Positions 12,836-25,995 of a stretch of DNA of 64,000 nucleotides are shown in pieces. Position 1 is the first letter of the stretch, and every line of letters starts with the position of its first letter. The position numbers were made by a program, and so were the translations under genes. Source of the DNA: Hermodice carunculata (Eukaryota > Annelida > Polychaeta > Eunicida > Amphinomidae); contig OZ026616.1 of NCBI GenBank assembly GCA_964020975.1, forward strand, positions 78,151,993-78,215,992, written 5' to 3'. The notes under the pieces were generated by a model. It saw only the letters and a list, made by a program, of their open reading frames with translations, made no database searches and was not told where the DNA came from.

Positions 12836-13769
12836 CTAGAAAAGAAGATTTGCTTCAAAGCAAATCTGTCTGGTGACTTTAAAAGTTGTAAATATTAAAT
12901 GCTACAGCTTTTGTCCTTTGGTACATCACATTCAGTAAGGCTTATGGTTGGATGGAAATTTCAAAGTCCAAATAACCTAGACATTTGACCTTAACATGTC
13001 ACATGTAGTTTGCAAATATGCACAGTGTTACAATATCCACAATTTAAGCCCAACATGAACCTAATCAGATGAAAATTGACCAAGTTATGGCAATATGAAA
13101 CTTTGAAAGGGCCAAATGACCTTGACCTTTGCCTTTTAGAGGTGACATGTTCTTACAAAAATGTGCAGTGTGTACCTACAATTGGAGTCCAACATGATTA
13201 GAATTGGATGGAAATAGGCCGCGTTACGGCTGGATGAAACTTTCAAAGGTCCAAATGACGTTGATGTTTGATCTTTAGAGGTCATATGTACGTTTCAAAA
13301 CGTGCAGTGTTATAGTATCTACAATTGAAGCCTAACATGTTTGAAATCGGATAAAAAATGACCAAGTTATGACTAAAAGAAAACCACCATCGAAAGTGGC
13401 CTTTGACCCTGAAATGATCTTTGACCTTGACATGACCTCAACCTGAAGTGAAGCTTGACCTTTAAAATCACATTTTTACCTAAAATTGACCTTTTGACCT
13501 TGACCTGACCTTGCCATTTGAGATGACTATTGCCTTGCTATAATCGAACTCCTATACACTCGTAATCACATATACTATAGTATATAAGATATTGAAGATT
13601 TAGAACTTTAATTAGCCCTCATTTGCATAATTTTTAAAAGCATCACCTCATATCATACTAAGGCAAGACTTCATCTATGGAAGTATAATTGTGCCACGCT
13701 TGGAGTTTCTACGTATAATACTTTTCAAATGAAATGTCGGGACAAATTTGCCTGGAAAGAAAGAAAGAA
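12836..13769 (-). mobile_element. Helitron-like non-autonomous element, near complete (minus strand)
   Basis: Read on the minus strand, the 3' end has a hairpin (12847-12866; GATTTGCTT pairs with AAGCAAATC around a 2-base loop). Seven bases follow, then CTAG (12836-12839), then T. This is the classic Helitron 3' signature. The 5' side reaches a short TTTC tract next to 'caggcaaatttgtcccgac'. The interior is the ~140 bp AGGTCA-type minisatellite (12960-13380) plus a denser run of TGACCT words at 13390-13520. There is no Rep/helicase coding, so movement would need an autonomous partner. The next family copy starts directly at 13770, head-to-tail. Confidence 0.7.
12960..13520. repeat. AGGTCA-type half-site minisatellite inside a Helitron-like element
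   Basis: Three units with period about 140 bp ('gaaaattgaccaagttatgg' at 13072 and variants at 13210 and 13354). A degenerate run of TGACCT/TTGACC words follows at 13390-13520. It is the same unit as at 9720-10500, which shows that the minisatellite belongs to the mobile family and not to one locus. Confidence 0.75.
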
Positions 13770-14662
13770 CTAGAAAAGAAGATTGGCTTCACAGAAAATA
13801 TGTTTGGGTGCCTTCAAAATGAGAACTGTTTGGAATGTTACACTTTGCAATTGCTCAACATAATCTTAACTTTCTGTATTAGCCCCATTTACATAACTTA
13901 GAATGCCACAACTCTTGTTCCTGGTTTATTCGATTTGCCCATATCACAAACTTTTAAACAGAAGTTGAATGACACCAATATCTATAATCGTTTTGAAAAT
14001 ATTCAACATTTTAATTTAATGTATTTGCCTAATTTCCATAAATTAAAATTGTACAATTTTGGATCATGGTTCATTGGATGTTGCTACGTCACATACCTAT
14101 AAATTGGAATTGGAATGGCAACTGTATGTATAATAATTTTCACGCTATTTGAGATTTAAATCCTGCAAAATCACATAGTTTGCATAAATTAAAATCCTAC
14201 AACTTTTGTTCATGCTTGATTGGATGCGGCTTTGCCTCAAACCGATAAATTAAGTTGGAATGGCATCTCTATCTATAATAGTTTTGGAGATATTCAACTT
14301 TTATATTTTTCAATGCCCCTAATTTGCATAATTTGAAATCCTGCAACTTTGATATAATGTCCATTATATTGACAAGTGTTGCAAACCTGTGTATGCACAA
14401 TGAAAATTTGCGACTGTCGGCAATAGTTTGGAAAATATGGAGCTTTTAAATTTTAATTGGTCCTAATTTACATAATTTTAAACATCATGACTATTCCAAA
14501 TGAGATGTACAATTTCACTTGTTAGGTCAGGTACCATGGTAAGTTTGGTGGTTTTCAGAATAATAGTGTCTGAGAAAAACTGCGGGCCAGCTTGGTCGTA
14601 AAGGAGAAAGAAAGAAGAAAGAAAGAACGAAATGTTTGGGATGGCACCCACACATAATTTCT
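13770..14662 (-). mobile_element. Helitron-like element, second copy in tandem (minus strand)
   Basis: CTAG at 13770-13773 is followed by 'aaaagaagattggcttcac', a decayed version of the terminal hairpin. The body has several repeats of the core ('aatagttttggagatattc', 'cctaatttgcataattt'). It ends with 'aataatagtgtctgagaaaaactg', an AAAG/GAAA tract near 14605-14630, and a 5' terminus near 'ggcacccacacataattt'. It has no minisatellite, unlike its neighbour. Confidence 0.6.
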
Positions 14663-14690
14663 CGAACACACGATACCAGTGTCTATTTAT

Positions 14691-14780
14691 ACAGTGAAAC
14701 CTCTCTACAGTGGGCACCCTTGGGACCAGAGAAAAGTGCTCACTTCCGAGAGGGTCAGCCCGTCTGGGCAGTGTGGATCA
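14691..14780 (+). mobile_element. MITE-like TIR element, left end
   Basis: Starts ACAGTGAAACCTCTCTA followed by 'gggcacccttgggacc'. The CAGTGAAACC terminus is the same as in the complete small element at 22249-22418. No right TIR was found, so this copy is truncated. Confidence 0.45.
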
Positions 14781-15575
14781 GTATATGTGCATGTACATGT
14801 ACATCATCATACATGCACATATACATGTACAGTGTATACATATTATAAATCAAGGGGATGTGTATTCATACAATACAGAATTTTCTTAATAGTTCCTTCA
14901 TTACATAAACTAATTTTAACATACACCCCTTACAGAAAACTACATGAATACACGTACTTGTGAACTCAGACAAGCACTATACTGTCTCTGTATTCCTTGT
15001 CTTGGTTATGAAGAACAGGCTTCATTCGTAACAAGAAAATAAAGACGTGGAAGTGTCCACTGAGATGACACAAATTTACACTGTGTCAAAATTCACAAAG
15101 TTGTGAAAACAGCCATTGAGAACTGGATGACCATACTTTGATGGGTCCAGCCAACTCTCCCCCCCCTGTAAGTAGTCTATTTTTAACAGAGAGTACGCTC
15201 AGGTTTATTCTGTCTAGAATTCCAGCAGCCTGCGCCCTATAAGCCCGGCGGACTCATAGCCTCAAGCAAAAACAGACCAGCTGGGACACCAGTGCCAGTC
15301 ATGGTGCACTGACTGCTTTGTCCAGTACTAATGGGAACTATAGCCTGCCTGGTACATATGGCTGCATGTAGCAGATCTGTTCCTGCGTGGACAAAAAGAG
15401 ATTCTCTGTATTTTATCGAGAACCTCATCACACTGTTGTTGGGAGTGCCCCCCCCCCCCCCCCATTTTGCTACAAGACTCAAACCTTCCAAATCATACAC
15501 CCAGCATGCATGGCTAGAAGGCTGCCTATGAAACAGGTTCAAGCTCATTTATTATGAAGAAAAATTGGTTGCCTA
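14781..15575. other. Non-coding stretch, no gene seen
   Basis: Contains ACATGTAC-rich palindromic words at 14788-14833 and a C run at about 15450-15463. An antisense frame of 103 residues at 15237-15548 has no recognisable motif and spans the C run. Confidence 0.4.
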
Positions 15576-15972
15576 GATCCATGAAGGTCTATGTAGCAGT
15601 AGAAGCCCTGAAAACTTGTGTATTGTTGGGAAATTCAGTCAATTTAGCATACATTAAAATTCGCCAACTCTTTGCATGCTATTGGATTTGCCAGATGTCT
15701 CAAACCTACATGTGTACGCTAACACTTTGTGTCTATCTGCAATAGTTTGAAAGACATGGAGCTTTTAAAATTTTAAATGCTCCTCATTTGCATAATTTTA
15801 TAGAACATAACTTTTCCAAACCAAATGGCAAAATTTCATTGGTAGGTCAGTAACTATGGTAAGTTTGGTGGTTTTGGGAATAATAGTGTCTGAGAAAAAC
15901 TTCGGACAAATTTGGGTGCCATGGAAAGGCGAGGAAAAACAATATGTCTTAATTGGCATCCACACATTTAGA
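15576..15972 (-). mobile_element. Helitron-like element, 5' part (minus strand)
   Basis: Shares 'catggagcttttaaaatttt', 'tcatttgcataatttta', 'atggtaagtttggtgg' and 'aataatagtgtctgag' with the copy at 13770-14662. The minus-strand 5' end is TCTAAATGTGTGGATGCC, the clearest TC-type start in the window. The left boundary is approximate. Confidence 0.55.
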
Positions 15973-15978
15973 AAGACA

Positions 15979-16094
15979 CTAGAGAAAATGCTTCAGAGCA
16001 AATCTGTTGGCACATAGACATAGTAAAGAATTCCTAGTGTAGGCACACAAACATAATAAGCAAGAAGGGTAGAGAGCTCTCTCTACCCTACTTG
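15979..16094 (-). mobile_element. Short Helitron-like remnant followed by a strong hairpin
   Basis: CTAG at 15979-15982 is followed by a decayed hairpin (GCTTCAGAGC) and a 'ttggcacatagacat' 5'-type end, so nearly all the interior is missing. Just after it, 16061-16094 forms a near-perfect palindrome: CAAGAAGGGTAGAGAG pairs with CTCTCTACCCTACTTG with one mismatch. Confidence 0.45.
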
Positions 16095-16940
16095 TTTGAG
16101 CAAATAAACAGTTTTCTTTGGATGGAATGTAAATATAAACAAGGGTTCAATTCTACTCATGCAAGTTAACTTCTGATTGCCTGCATAAGAAACACTATAA
16201 ATGTATGACCATCTTCAGGTGCACAGGTTTCTACCTGAGTAGGCCTAATCCATACACTGACTCGCGCGATATGTGCCTGAATGCACAACAGGGCTATGGC
16301 CAATTCTATCAGTGTCTTCGTCTTTTTCAGATTGATTGTTTTTCAGTTTAATTTCCTTACCTGCATCAATTCTTGTAATTACATGAGTCATTCCGCCCAT
16401 TTAGTATGAGTCCGCATTAGTGGATATGACAGGTCCCAGGAATCAATGAATTTATCTTTTATTGTAGTTCTGATGTTTTATCAATCAGTCACTGATACCA
16501 TTATTGTCTTAGTGTGGTATAATGTCGACGTAATAAGAATACATTTTTTTTCCCGATGCCATGTAAACATACGGATTCAATTCTACTCAAGCAAGTTCCA
16601 CTGGAAGTGCCATCATAAGAAACGCTGTAAATGAATGAATGTATGACCATCTTCAGCTGCACAGGTGTCGTTCCTAAGTAACCCATATCTTTTTTATGTC
16701 TTATTTTTAATATTCTCTGGTAAAAAGCAGTTTAGATATCATTGACTTTGTCACCTTGAGTGAACATGACCACTACAAGATGGTCTGTTATCATGATAGT
16801 TGCCACGTTTAACTTGACATCTAACTTTGTCTTAAGTTGCCATTTATTTATGCCTTATACCAATGAAGCTTCGTTTAGCCTCCTTGCTTATACATATGAC
16901 TAATCAGTCATTGATGACTCTACTGTCAACAAATTATTAT
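16095..16940. other. Non-coding stretch with an imperfect direct repeat
   Basis: Nothing coding. Two related passages, 16130-16230 and 16560-16680, share 'ttcaattctactcatgcaag', 'cataagaaac' and 'tgtatgaccatcttcag', indicating an old duplication about 430 bp apart. Confidence 0.5.
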
Positions 16941-16941
16941 T

Positions 16942-17027
<86 letters not shown>

Positions 17028-17028
17028 C
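16941..17028. repeat. (TCA)n then (TTA)n trinucleotide array
   Basis: About 12 TCA units pass directly into about 17 TTA units. The apparent poly-His/poly-Tyr (plus) and poly-Asp/poly-Asn (minus) peptides are low-complexity artefacts. Confidence 0.95.
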
Positions 17029-20000
17029 ATTTAACACGCAACAAAGCAATTTGCTGTCATGCAAGACCGCAACAGACAAGATAACAGCTAAAGAATTATG
17101 AGTATGACTGCACACCTTCTTCACATTTCCTCGATAAAGGCAAGCCTTATTGACGGTCGGCAGTAGGAGTTTTTACATTGTTTTAGGGGAACATCTTTGG
17201 ACTCTCCGCTGTCCATTGCTTTAGCATTTATTCAGATAAATTTTTTTGGACGACTCACACACGCTACGTACACTGCAGTTAAATTTTCCAGCTCAGTCCA
17301 CTCTCTTTCAGCAACACGTGAACGCCAGGGTACCGTGTAAGGTACAGTTTCATGGAGGAGCCTTCTTTGATTCCACATATGCTTCCACTTTAAATTATCA
17401 ATGGTTATAGCAACAGTACAAGAAAATGCCAATGGATGGCAGCACTTGCTTATACATTGTCACATTCAATTTGCACTGTTACATTTGACACCAAAAAACA
17501 TATAAACCCAGCTTAAATTAACAATTTGACTTATTATCATCATCATTATTCAAACGACACAGTTTTAAATTGTTGTTCTTGGCAAACTTTCCTCTCTGGG
17601 AGGATGTCCAGGTTTCACCTTTGTAAAATTGTTTTTTTTTTTCATTCCTGTTGTAGGTATCGGCAACACACTAACACACCAGTCTAGACACACCGTCGTT
17701 CTGCTCTGAAAACAGTTGTCAAAGAGAGAGAGAGAGAGACTGACCGGAGGAGTAGACATCTATCAAAAGTAACGCATATGGCCATGTGAGCGGTACCTGC
17801 TGATATAAATTTAATTGTCTCGCATGGTCTGTACCTGCACTTGGCTGCTAGACCGATGCAGTGGGATATTAAATTTTCATGATCCATCAGTATAATAGAA
17901 GGGTATAGAATTGGTTTACATTTTGCCTTCATTAATCCAAAGCCTTTGATTCTGTGTAGAGACAAATACCTACCAGTGCATTAGTTGCTTCAAGCGAGGG
18001 TATCGCTAAATGGAGATTTTTATAAAATGACGGAATCTGTGTAAGGTGAAAGAAGACAAAAAAAAAGCACATGTGCTGTGTAAAACAAAAGGTAGACTGC
18101 AGCATTCTGGATACCTTCAATGGCTTACGACAGAGGGGTGTTTTAAATCCACGGTTCTTTGACTTTTCATATTTTTTATGCATCTAAATACCAAAATTGT
18201 CACGATTGTGTACACAGAGTTCAATGTTACTGTTTAACGCTTGTAGAACAATGTTGTGGCTGCAATGCATATGCCATATTCGCCACTGTTCTGTTGTCAA
18301 TGGATATAAATATGAGGCTTGTTTATCCTGTTATATCCGACAGAGGAAATTCATGTGAGTGTTATTTACATTAATGCATTGGTACAAAGCGATATTTTCC
18401 TTCTAATATATAAGACAAATTCAACACCCATAGGCCTACATGTAACACATAGCTTCGTCATTATCATCTCTATTCATCTGTACAAGTAAACGGTACTGAA
18501 GATCAATTTCATCACAGTTTCTCTCCCCAAAACGAAAACCTTCTCGGGGATAGGGGAAGGATGAGCAATATTTTTGAGAACGGAAATGGTGCATTCGTTG
18601 AGCGCATTTTTCCTCTACGATGATTGGGTGGCAGTGAATCTAGCATCGCAGGTGTCAACGACAGTAAAAGGACATTCAACGGCTTGCACTTTCGACTCTT
18701 AATCGAGGACACTTGTAGAGTATAAGGTAAGTTTACTTACCGTAGGCCTATAGGATACTTTACTGGGTGTTTTTCATCTTATTTATGAACTGTAGGGAAT
18801 GTGAAATTATTTGAACACTTCGTGAATATATTCGAGTCTGCCTTTTAATAATTTATAAATTTCATAGAAAAATTATTGACAGCATAAATGAGAATTTTCC
18901 ATATTTTCATGGTTACGGTAAACGCAAATTTTTATCTTGCTTGGCATTTTGTCTGGTTCTGAGTATGTGATAAAATAACGGAAGAGACTTGATACAAACC
19001 TCTACCAGCAGGTTTATTTTTAGGGTCGCTGGTATTAGGGGAAACCCTCCTAATACGCATGCGTCAATACAGATTTTGCGGGAAAGTTTAAAAATAGCCA
19101 TGTAAACATTAGTCGCACGTTGCACTGAGCCCCCTTTGATAGGGTCCCTTGGCCCTGCTAAACTGAAAAATTGTGTAACCTCTCTATTATAATATTTAAA
19201 TTGCGAAAGGTCTATTGCCAGTATTGGGATTATTGCCATCAAGAACAGCAGTGCCCACTAAATTCTGTTCCTCAGGCAACCATCAAAAAGCAAAATATTA
19301 CAATTTAACAAATAAGCACCAACTGCGTACCAAACCGTTAAACACTGCAGGAGTAAGCAATATGGTCTGGACAATTTATGGACTATGGTGCTAAAATTTG
19401 GAACACTTTGTTAGGGATGGGTGGGTGATTGGACAGAAGTTTAACTGTAAAACAACAGAGGCCCATGAAATGCAAAGTTAAGTACTTGGGTCATGCAATT
19501 TTTATGATTTACAGTATCGTTGTACAGCCTACAGGTCTGTGTCTTAGTTTTTTTGTTTTTTTGTTTGTTTTTTTTTTCATTTTTTTTGGGGGGGTGTTTT
19601 TTTGTTTTTTGAGCTTTACAACATGTGAGCTAAAAATATTATTTGAATGTGATATTGAGTTGCCATACTTTCATATGATTTGTCTTTGTTTTATACTAAG
19701 GGCATAAGGAAAAAATAAAATAAATCAATAAAACCACAAACAAAAAGAGGGCAAAATGCATTGCGAGTCGTTAAGCAGTTTTAAGTAGAAGCCTTGTAAA
19801 CCAATAAAAACAACAGTTGTGCTTTGTGAAATAACAATCAATACTTGCCTTTCCATACCTTTGCAGGAACTGTTCCAGCTTTAACATTTTTAGTGTTCAA
19901 ATTATCAACATGGACGAACGTTCTGTGATTTCAATCATTTTATTGTGCTTGGGTATAACATTTTTCATTTTACACTTCATATGTTAAGTCTGTGTGTTTT

Positions 20001-20250
20001 TATCATACCAAGCTAATAATTGTCACTCCATACGCCATTTGTATATCAGTCACTGATATTACCATGTGGCTAGCGTTTTTGAAGCGAAAACTAAATTTAA
20101 ATAAAAGTATTGTACTGTACATGTATTGTAATTCCCAATATCTGGTCATTTGAATGATGATGTTGATGCCTAAAAATTACAACTATCAAATAGACTCTTA
20201 TATCACCCCCCCCCCCCCAATGTATTGGTATTTGACCTCAAAATGTAGTA
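17029..20250. other. Non-coding stretch, no gene seen
   Basis: No frame over about 110 residues and no domain. The antisense frame at 18913-19242 (109 residues) has no recognisable motif. A T/G-rich low-complexity tract lies at 19548-19610 and a C run at 20206-20218. Confidence 0.45.
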
Positions 20251-22795
20251 AAACTTTCATACCTGACTCGCATACTTAATATTTTACCTATTTTACCTGA
20301 GAATACAATTACACTTCGATACTTGCTTGATAATGTTTGTGTCTTTTTACTACAAATGAGGCTGACACTTCTCTTACTCATGTATACTGAGTATTTCACC
20401 TTTTTCCCCTGAGAGTACACAATTAAATTTTGATGCCTGGCTCACAAAGTTTGCATGATTTATCTACAAACCATGCCAAGCAGATTGATACCTGGCTGAC
20501 AAGTTTTGTGTCATTTTGCCTAGAAATCATGGGAAGCTGGTAGACATCCCTTACATAAGCTGTAATTAGTTCTTTGTCTTTCTCATCTATTTTACCTGAG
20601 AACACAATTGCACTTTGATACCTGACTCAAAATGTTTGCATCTCTTTTCTACAAACCACGGGAAACAGGTATAATCTTCTCTTATATATCTTTAATACAA
20701 GGGCACTTTAATACCTGACTGGATATGGTTTGTATCTTGTTTCTACAAACCATGAAAAGCGGGTAGAATCTTTCCTTATGTTCCTGTATTAGCATTTCAC
20801 CTTTTTCACCTGAGATTACAATTGTACGTTGTTACCTGAGTCACAAGGTTTGTATCTTTTTCCACAAACCATGGGAAAAGGGTAGACTCTTCCCTAATGT
20901 TTCTGTACTAGTATTTCCCCAATTTCACACTAGAATGCAATTGTGCTTTGATACCTGACTTAGAAGGTTTGTATATTTTTATCTACAAACCATAAGAAGC
21001 AGGTAGAATCTCCTTTCATGTTTCTGTTATAGCATTTCATCTACTTCACGTCAGAACACAATCGTGCTTTGATGCCTGACTCACAAGGTTTGTATCTTTT
21101 TTTGCTTTTATTATTATTATTATTATTATTTTTTGTACAATCATGGGAATCAGGTAGAATTTCCCCTTATGTTTCTCAAGTAGGATTGCACCTGCTTTAC
21201 CTGAGAATACAATTGGGCTTTGATACCTGGCTTGTAAGGTTTCTATCTCTTTCTACAAACCATCGAAAGCAGGTATAATGTTCTCTTTTATTTCTGTATC
21301 AGTATTTCACCTGTTTCACCAGAGAATACAATAATATTGTACTTTTAAACCTGCCTCACAAGGTTTGAATATTTTTTCTACAGACCAGTGGAATTAGGTA
21401 AACTCTTCCCTAATATTTCTGTATTATTTTTTTTACATATTTCAATTGAGTATATAATTGTAGTTTGATACCTGACACACAAGGTTTGTATCTTTTTCTA
21501 CAAACCACGGGAAGCAGGTAGACTTTTCCCTCATATTTCTGTTGTAGTTTTACATCTATTTCACCCGAGTACATAGTTGTACTTTGATACACGACTCACA
21601 AAGTTTGTACCTTTTTTCTACAAACAATGTGAAGCAGGTAGAATCTTCTTTTTAATTTCTGTATTAGTATGTCACCTACTTTACCTGAGAATGCTATTGT
21701 ACTTTAATGCCTGTCTCAAAATGTTTGTACCTTTTTTCTACAAACCATGTGAAGCAGGTAGACTGTTCCTTTATATTTCTGTATTAGTTTTTCACATATT
21801 TCAACTCAATATATAATTGTAATTTGATACCTGACTCACAAGGTTTGTACCTTTTTTCTACAAAACATGGGAAGCAGGTATAGTCTTCCCTGAGATTTCT
21901 GTATTAGTAACTCACCTAATTCACCTGAGAATACAATTATATTTTGATACTTGGCTCATAAGGTTTGTATCTTTTTTCTACAAACCATGGGCAGTAGGTA
22001 GAATTTTCTTTTTTATTTCTGTATTGGCATTTCACCTATTTCATTTGATAATGTACTTTGATACCTGACTCACAAGGTTTGTATTTTTTTCTACAAACCA
22101 TGGGAAACATGTCGACCCTTCCCTTATATTTGTATGGATATATAGTATTTCACCCTTTTCACCTAAGAATGCGATTGCACTTTGATACCTGGCTCACAAG
22201 TTGGCTTAAAAGGTTCATCTTTTTTCTACCAACCATGGGAAGTAGGTACAGTGAAACCAATTTTGAGAGACCACTGTAATGAAAGGCCCTTTAAGACCAT
22301 ATTTCCAAAGTCCCTTTAGTTATCTTTTCCATGTTATTGAACCGCCATTGAGACCACCTGCCTTATGTGAGCACTTTAAGCCTGCCCTATGGGTGGCCTC
22401 TCTAAACAGGTTTCATTGGATGGTCATCTCTTACTTGCCTATATTTGTTTCACTTTTTTTTTCACATGAAAACACTATCACATATGGATACCCGACTCAC
22501 AAGGTTTGTATCTTTTTTCTACCTTACTGACAAGGCTTGTATTTTTTTCACACACCATAGAAGTAGGCAGCCTGTTTTCTTATATATTTGTTTTTAACAT
22601 TTCCCCTATGTAAGCGGAGAATACAACTGCACCTTGATACTTGAATGATGATGTCTGTATCTTTTTTTCTACATCCATACTTAGAATTTCATCCGAGAAT
22701 ACAATTGTACTTTGGTACCTGACTGAGATGGTTTATATCTTTTTCCTACACTATCTACAGACCATGGAAGCAGGTGAAGAGGTTAGACTGATCTT
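20250..22795 (-). repeat. ~120 bp satellite array, left (minus orientation)
   Basis: About 20 diverged units. The period is exactly visible where units begin at 21601, 21721, 21841 and 21961, each with a 'gtttgta' start, a T-rich spacer, 'ctacaaaccatgg', 'gaagcaggtaga' and 'tatttctgtattag', then 'cacctgagaatacaattg' and 'tttgatacctgactcac'. It is the same satellite as at 29000-31910 in the opposite orientation. A MITE interrupts it at 22249-22418. Local short open frames are not genes. Confidence 0.9.
22249..22418. mobile_element. MITE (170 bp) inserted in the satellite
   Basis: Terminal inverted repeats CAGTGAAACC (22249-22258) and GGTTTCATTG (22409-22418) differ by one base. The left flank is TA, as expected of Tc1/mariner-type targets; the right flank is no longer TA. 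Sub-terminal 'gagagacc' and 'ggcctctc' are also inverted. There is no coding. Satellite sequence resumes on the right side, so the insertion is younger than the array. Confidence 0.65.
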
Positions 22796-22799
22796 TTAT

Positions 22800-25090
22800 A
22801 ATTATATTTCAATAGACTTGCACAAGTCCCTGGTGCATGTCCCTATTTTCCCATCCCGCGGTCCCACCCAGAAGTGCGATACATTTTCCCCTCCACAAAG
22901 TTAACTGAATAATATTATGCCAACTACACGGTGTTATTAAGTAGGTCCTACTATTATCATTTTTTTTTAACTGGTCGACACTGCCGCCGTGTCGGTTTCA
23001 ACAGTAGCAGCTATTGAGTCCTGGTCAGTTCTAATCCCATTATCATTGCGAGTGGAAAGTGGCCTTCGATGAATGCATGGCTAGTCACTGGCCACTCAAG
23101 CGAGACAAAGCTGACCATCTCCCTCCGGCAGCCGACACTGGACGCCCTCTCAATTAGCTCAATTAACAGCTTATGAAGAGGAGTGCGTTATGACCGCTCG
23201 CTTGTCTGTGTGATAAGGTTTCACGCCAGTAATTCAACCTGTGGAAACATAGACGAACAGAGCTATCACCTTCTAGTTCACTCAATGGACTACAAACATG
23301 TATGTTTTATACACCAAAATGTTCCCAAGAATTTTTTACATCAAATAAACACCAGAAAACATGGGCATGAATGGGACATTTTTCAGCAAATTGCCATGGC
23401 AACCAGCTCTGCATAGTACTACTTGCAGTATCATTGCGCGCACACAGTGTTGACTCCAGCTGAATCACTGTGTATACTGGTGCCAGTGTACATACCTTTA
23501 TAATATTCATGTCAGCTCAAAGTATACATTGTTTTCCACTATCAAGCCAAAATCTACCTTTCTGGTAGCAAACGTTTTTAATATACAGCCCCTTGCATCC
23601 CTAGGCCTGATATTTTATTGGCACTCTCCAATCATGTTACCTCAGCACAGGCATAATTACCCCCGGGGAACCATAAGAAACACAGTGTAGACCGCCCGGC
23701 GCTAATCATCTGGAGTCAATATTATCTGGTTATATACACGTTCCACGCGAATCAGCTAGGTAAAGCTACGACGTGTGTTTACTTAAAATTTAATTTGGCA
23801 ATGAATTTGATTTTAAATGAAATACGGAAGACAGTCCAGTGAGACTTGAGCAAGTCTAATATTTCAACTATTTCCCCAGAAAAGTACAGTGTGCTTTGTT
23901 ACCTGATCTCCAAAGTTTGCATCTCTGTACCTACAACCGACAGGAAGCATGTAGACTTTTATATCATATATCTGTCATTAATTTCATATACATTTTCAAA
24001 AACAAAAAACAAACAAACAAACAAACACAAACAAACAAAAAACCAAACAAAAAACCAACAAACAGACAAACACAAAACTAAACACAAAACCCCCCCAAAG
24101 CATATATCTTTCGTGAAACATCGTCATTTCACAATCACAATGTACGATCAGTTCCATGTCAATATAACATAATGTCAAATCGAGCTCCTTGCATTATTAA
24201 TTTGGAAAAAAAGAAGATATAGTCTTGCCTGATCAAACTGTTAGAAAGCTACTAGACAACCTATGTGATATATGCCTAGCCAAAAAAAAAATCCCATGTC
24301 TGTTGTTTCATAATACTGTTGTCTTGCAAAAGGTGCAAGTGTGCTCTGCCCAGTGTGAAATACATATAGACTACATAGATCAGACGGTAGAACCAAAGAC
24401 AACAGGAATAACAAAGCCCATAACCTTTCCTTCAAATGCAAGCCCTTATACCAGACTATCACATTACATTGTGTATCACTATTTGTGCGCATGGACACAC
24501 AGGGGTTAACAATCACATACAAAGTATACATGCCAAGCAAGTGTTTGACACAATGTTGTCGAATTATTTTTTCTCAACCATTTAATCTTTCTTTGACACA
24601 ACCACATGTGCACCAAAATTATTAGGCGTTATTGTGTACTGGTTTGTGTATTCAGCTGAATACACCGAAATTGCCAATTGTGACCGCCCCCCCCCATATT
24701 GCATCACAAAGTCATTATTCCAAATATTGGTCTATTTGGCAAATGTGGTCATGCAAGTTGACTGCAACACTGTTCACTATGTGTCCATCTTGTAAGTCAG
24801 GTATCAAAGTAGAATTGTATTCTCAGGTGAAATAGGGGAAATACTAATACAGAAATAAAAAGGAAGATTTACCTACTTCCCATGGTTTGTACAAAAATAA
24901 TACACACATCTACAAATTAAACACAAAAGTATATTTGTTGTGTACATGTTTTGATGACAAGAACATTAACATCCTTCTGATGTGTAGATATGATATAAAG
25001 TTTGATAACATGTTTTACTGGGTGGAGTTTTCAGTTTGTAACACGTTATCTGATCACATCTGAATGTTGATACGGAAATATCGATCTCGT
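22800..25090. other. Non-coding spacer with two stray satellite units
   Basis: Single diverged units of the 120 bp satellite occur at about 23860-23960 (minus orientation, like the left array) and 24785-24905 (plus orientation, like the right array). An A/C low-complexity tract lies at 24000-24096. A GC-richer patch at 22970-23180 has no ORF of note. Confidence 0.55.
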
Positions 25091-25097
25091 TAGGATG

Positions 25098-25249
<152 letters not shown>

Positions 25250-25644
25250 TATACAGGTAAAATGTGGTATAGACTTTCAGTTCATGTTTGAAAAACAATT
25301 GTGATTCGATTTTTTTATTTTTAAGACATATAAGACTCGCGCATTTTCCTTGGTATTTAATGGTACATCAGGGCAGTGTACGGAAGACTATTCGCCATAA
25401 CTTTGCACAGCAAAATGATACTTGGAAGGAGAAAAAATTGTTTTCATTTCTGAATTCTTTTTCCATTATAAAGATGACAAGAAAAATTACATAAAAAGTG
25501 ATATGCCAGATGTTACAATTTTCCTGTCGCGGGATTGTGTGAAATGCTCAAATGCACCTCTCACCAAATCCTAGACTCTTCCCACGGAAATGGATCGTAT
25601 ATTGTACACAAATTCAAAAAGCTGACAACAGAATATATTCACGG

Positions 25645-25995
25645 AAATTGCAAAATGTGTACAAGGAAGCATAAAGACCAAGGTTATCCATCATATTATC
25701 TCTATCTCACATCACATCCTTGTGCGTGCCATACATAAACAAATTGCAAAACGTGTACAAGGAAACATATAGATATAAGTTATCCATCATATCGTCTTTA
25801 TCTAACATCACATCCTAGTGTATGCCATACATAAGCAAATTGCAAAACGTGTACCAGGAAACATACAGACCTAGCTATCCATCATATTATCACTATCTCA
25901 CATCACATCCTTGTGTACATGATACACAAAATCTCTAATCATTAGTTATCCATCATTTTGTTACTATCTCATATCACATTCATGTGTATATGTAA
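25645..25995. repeat. 96 bp tandem repeat, about 3.6 units
   Basis: Units start at 25645, 25741 and 25837 with 'aaattgcaaaa', then 'gtgtacaaggaa', 'ttatccatcatat', 'tatctcacatcacatcc' and 'gccatacata'. The fourth unit is partial. No coding continuity. Confidence 0.85.

Noticed and set aside
20250-22795. CRISPR-like array
   Set aside because: Units are 120 bp, diverged along their whole length, with no short identical repeats separated by unique spacers; this is a eukaryotic satellite.
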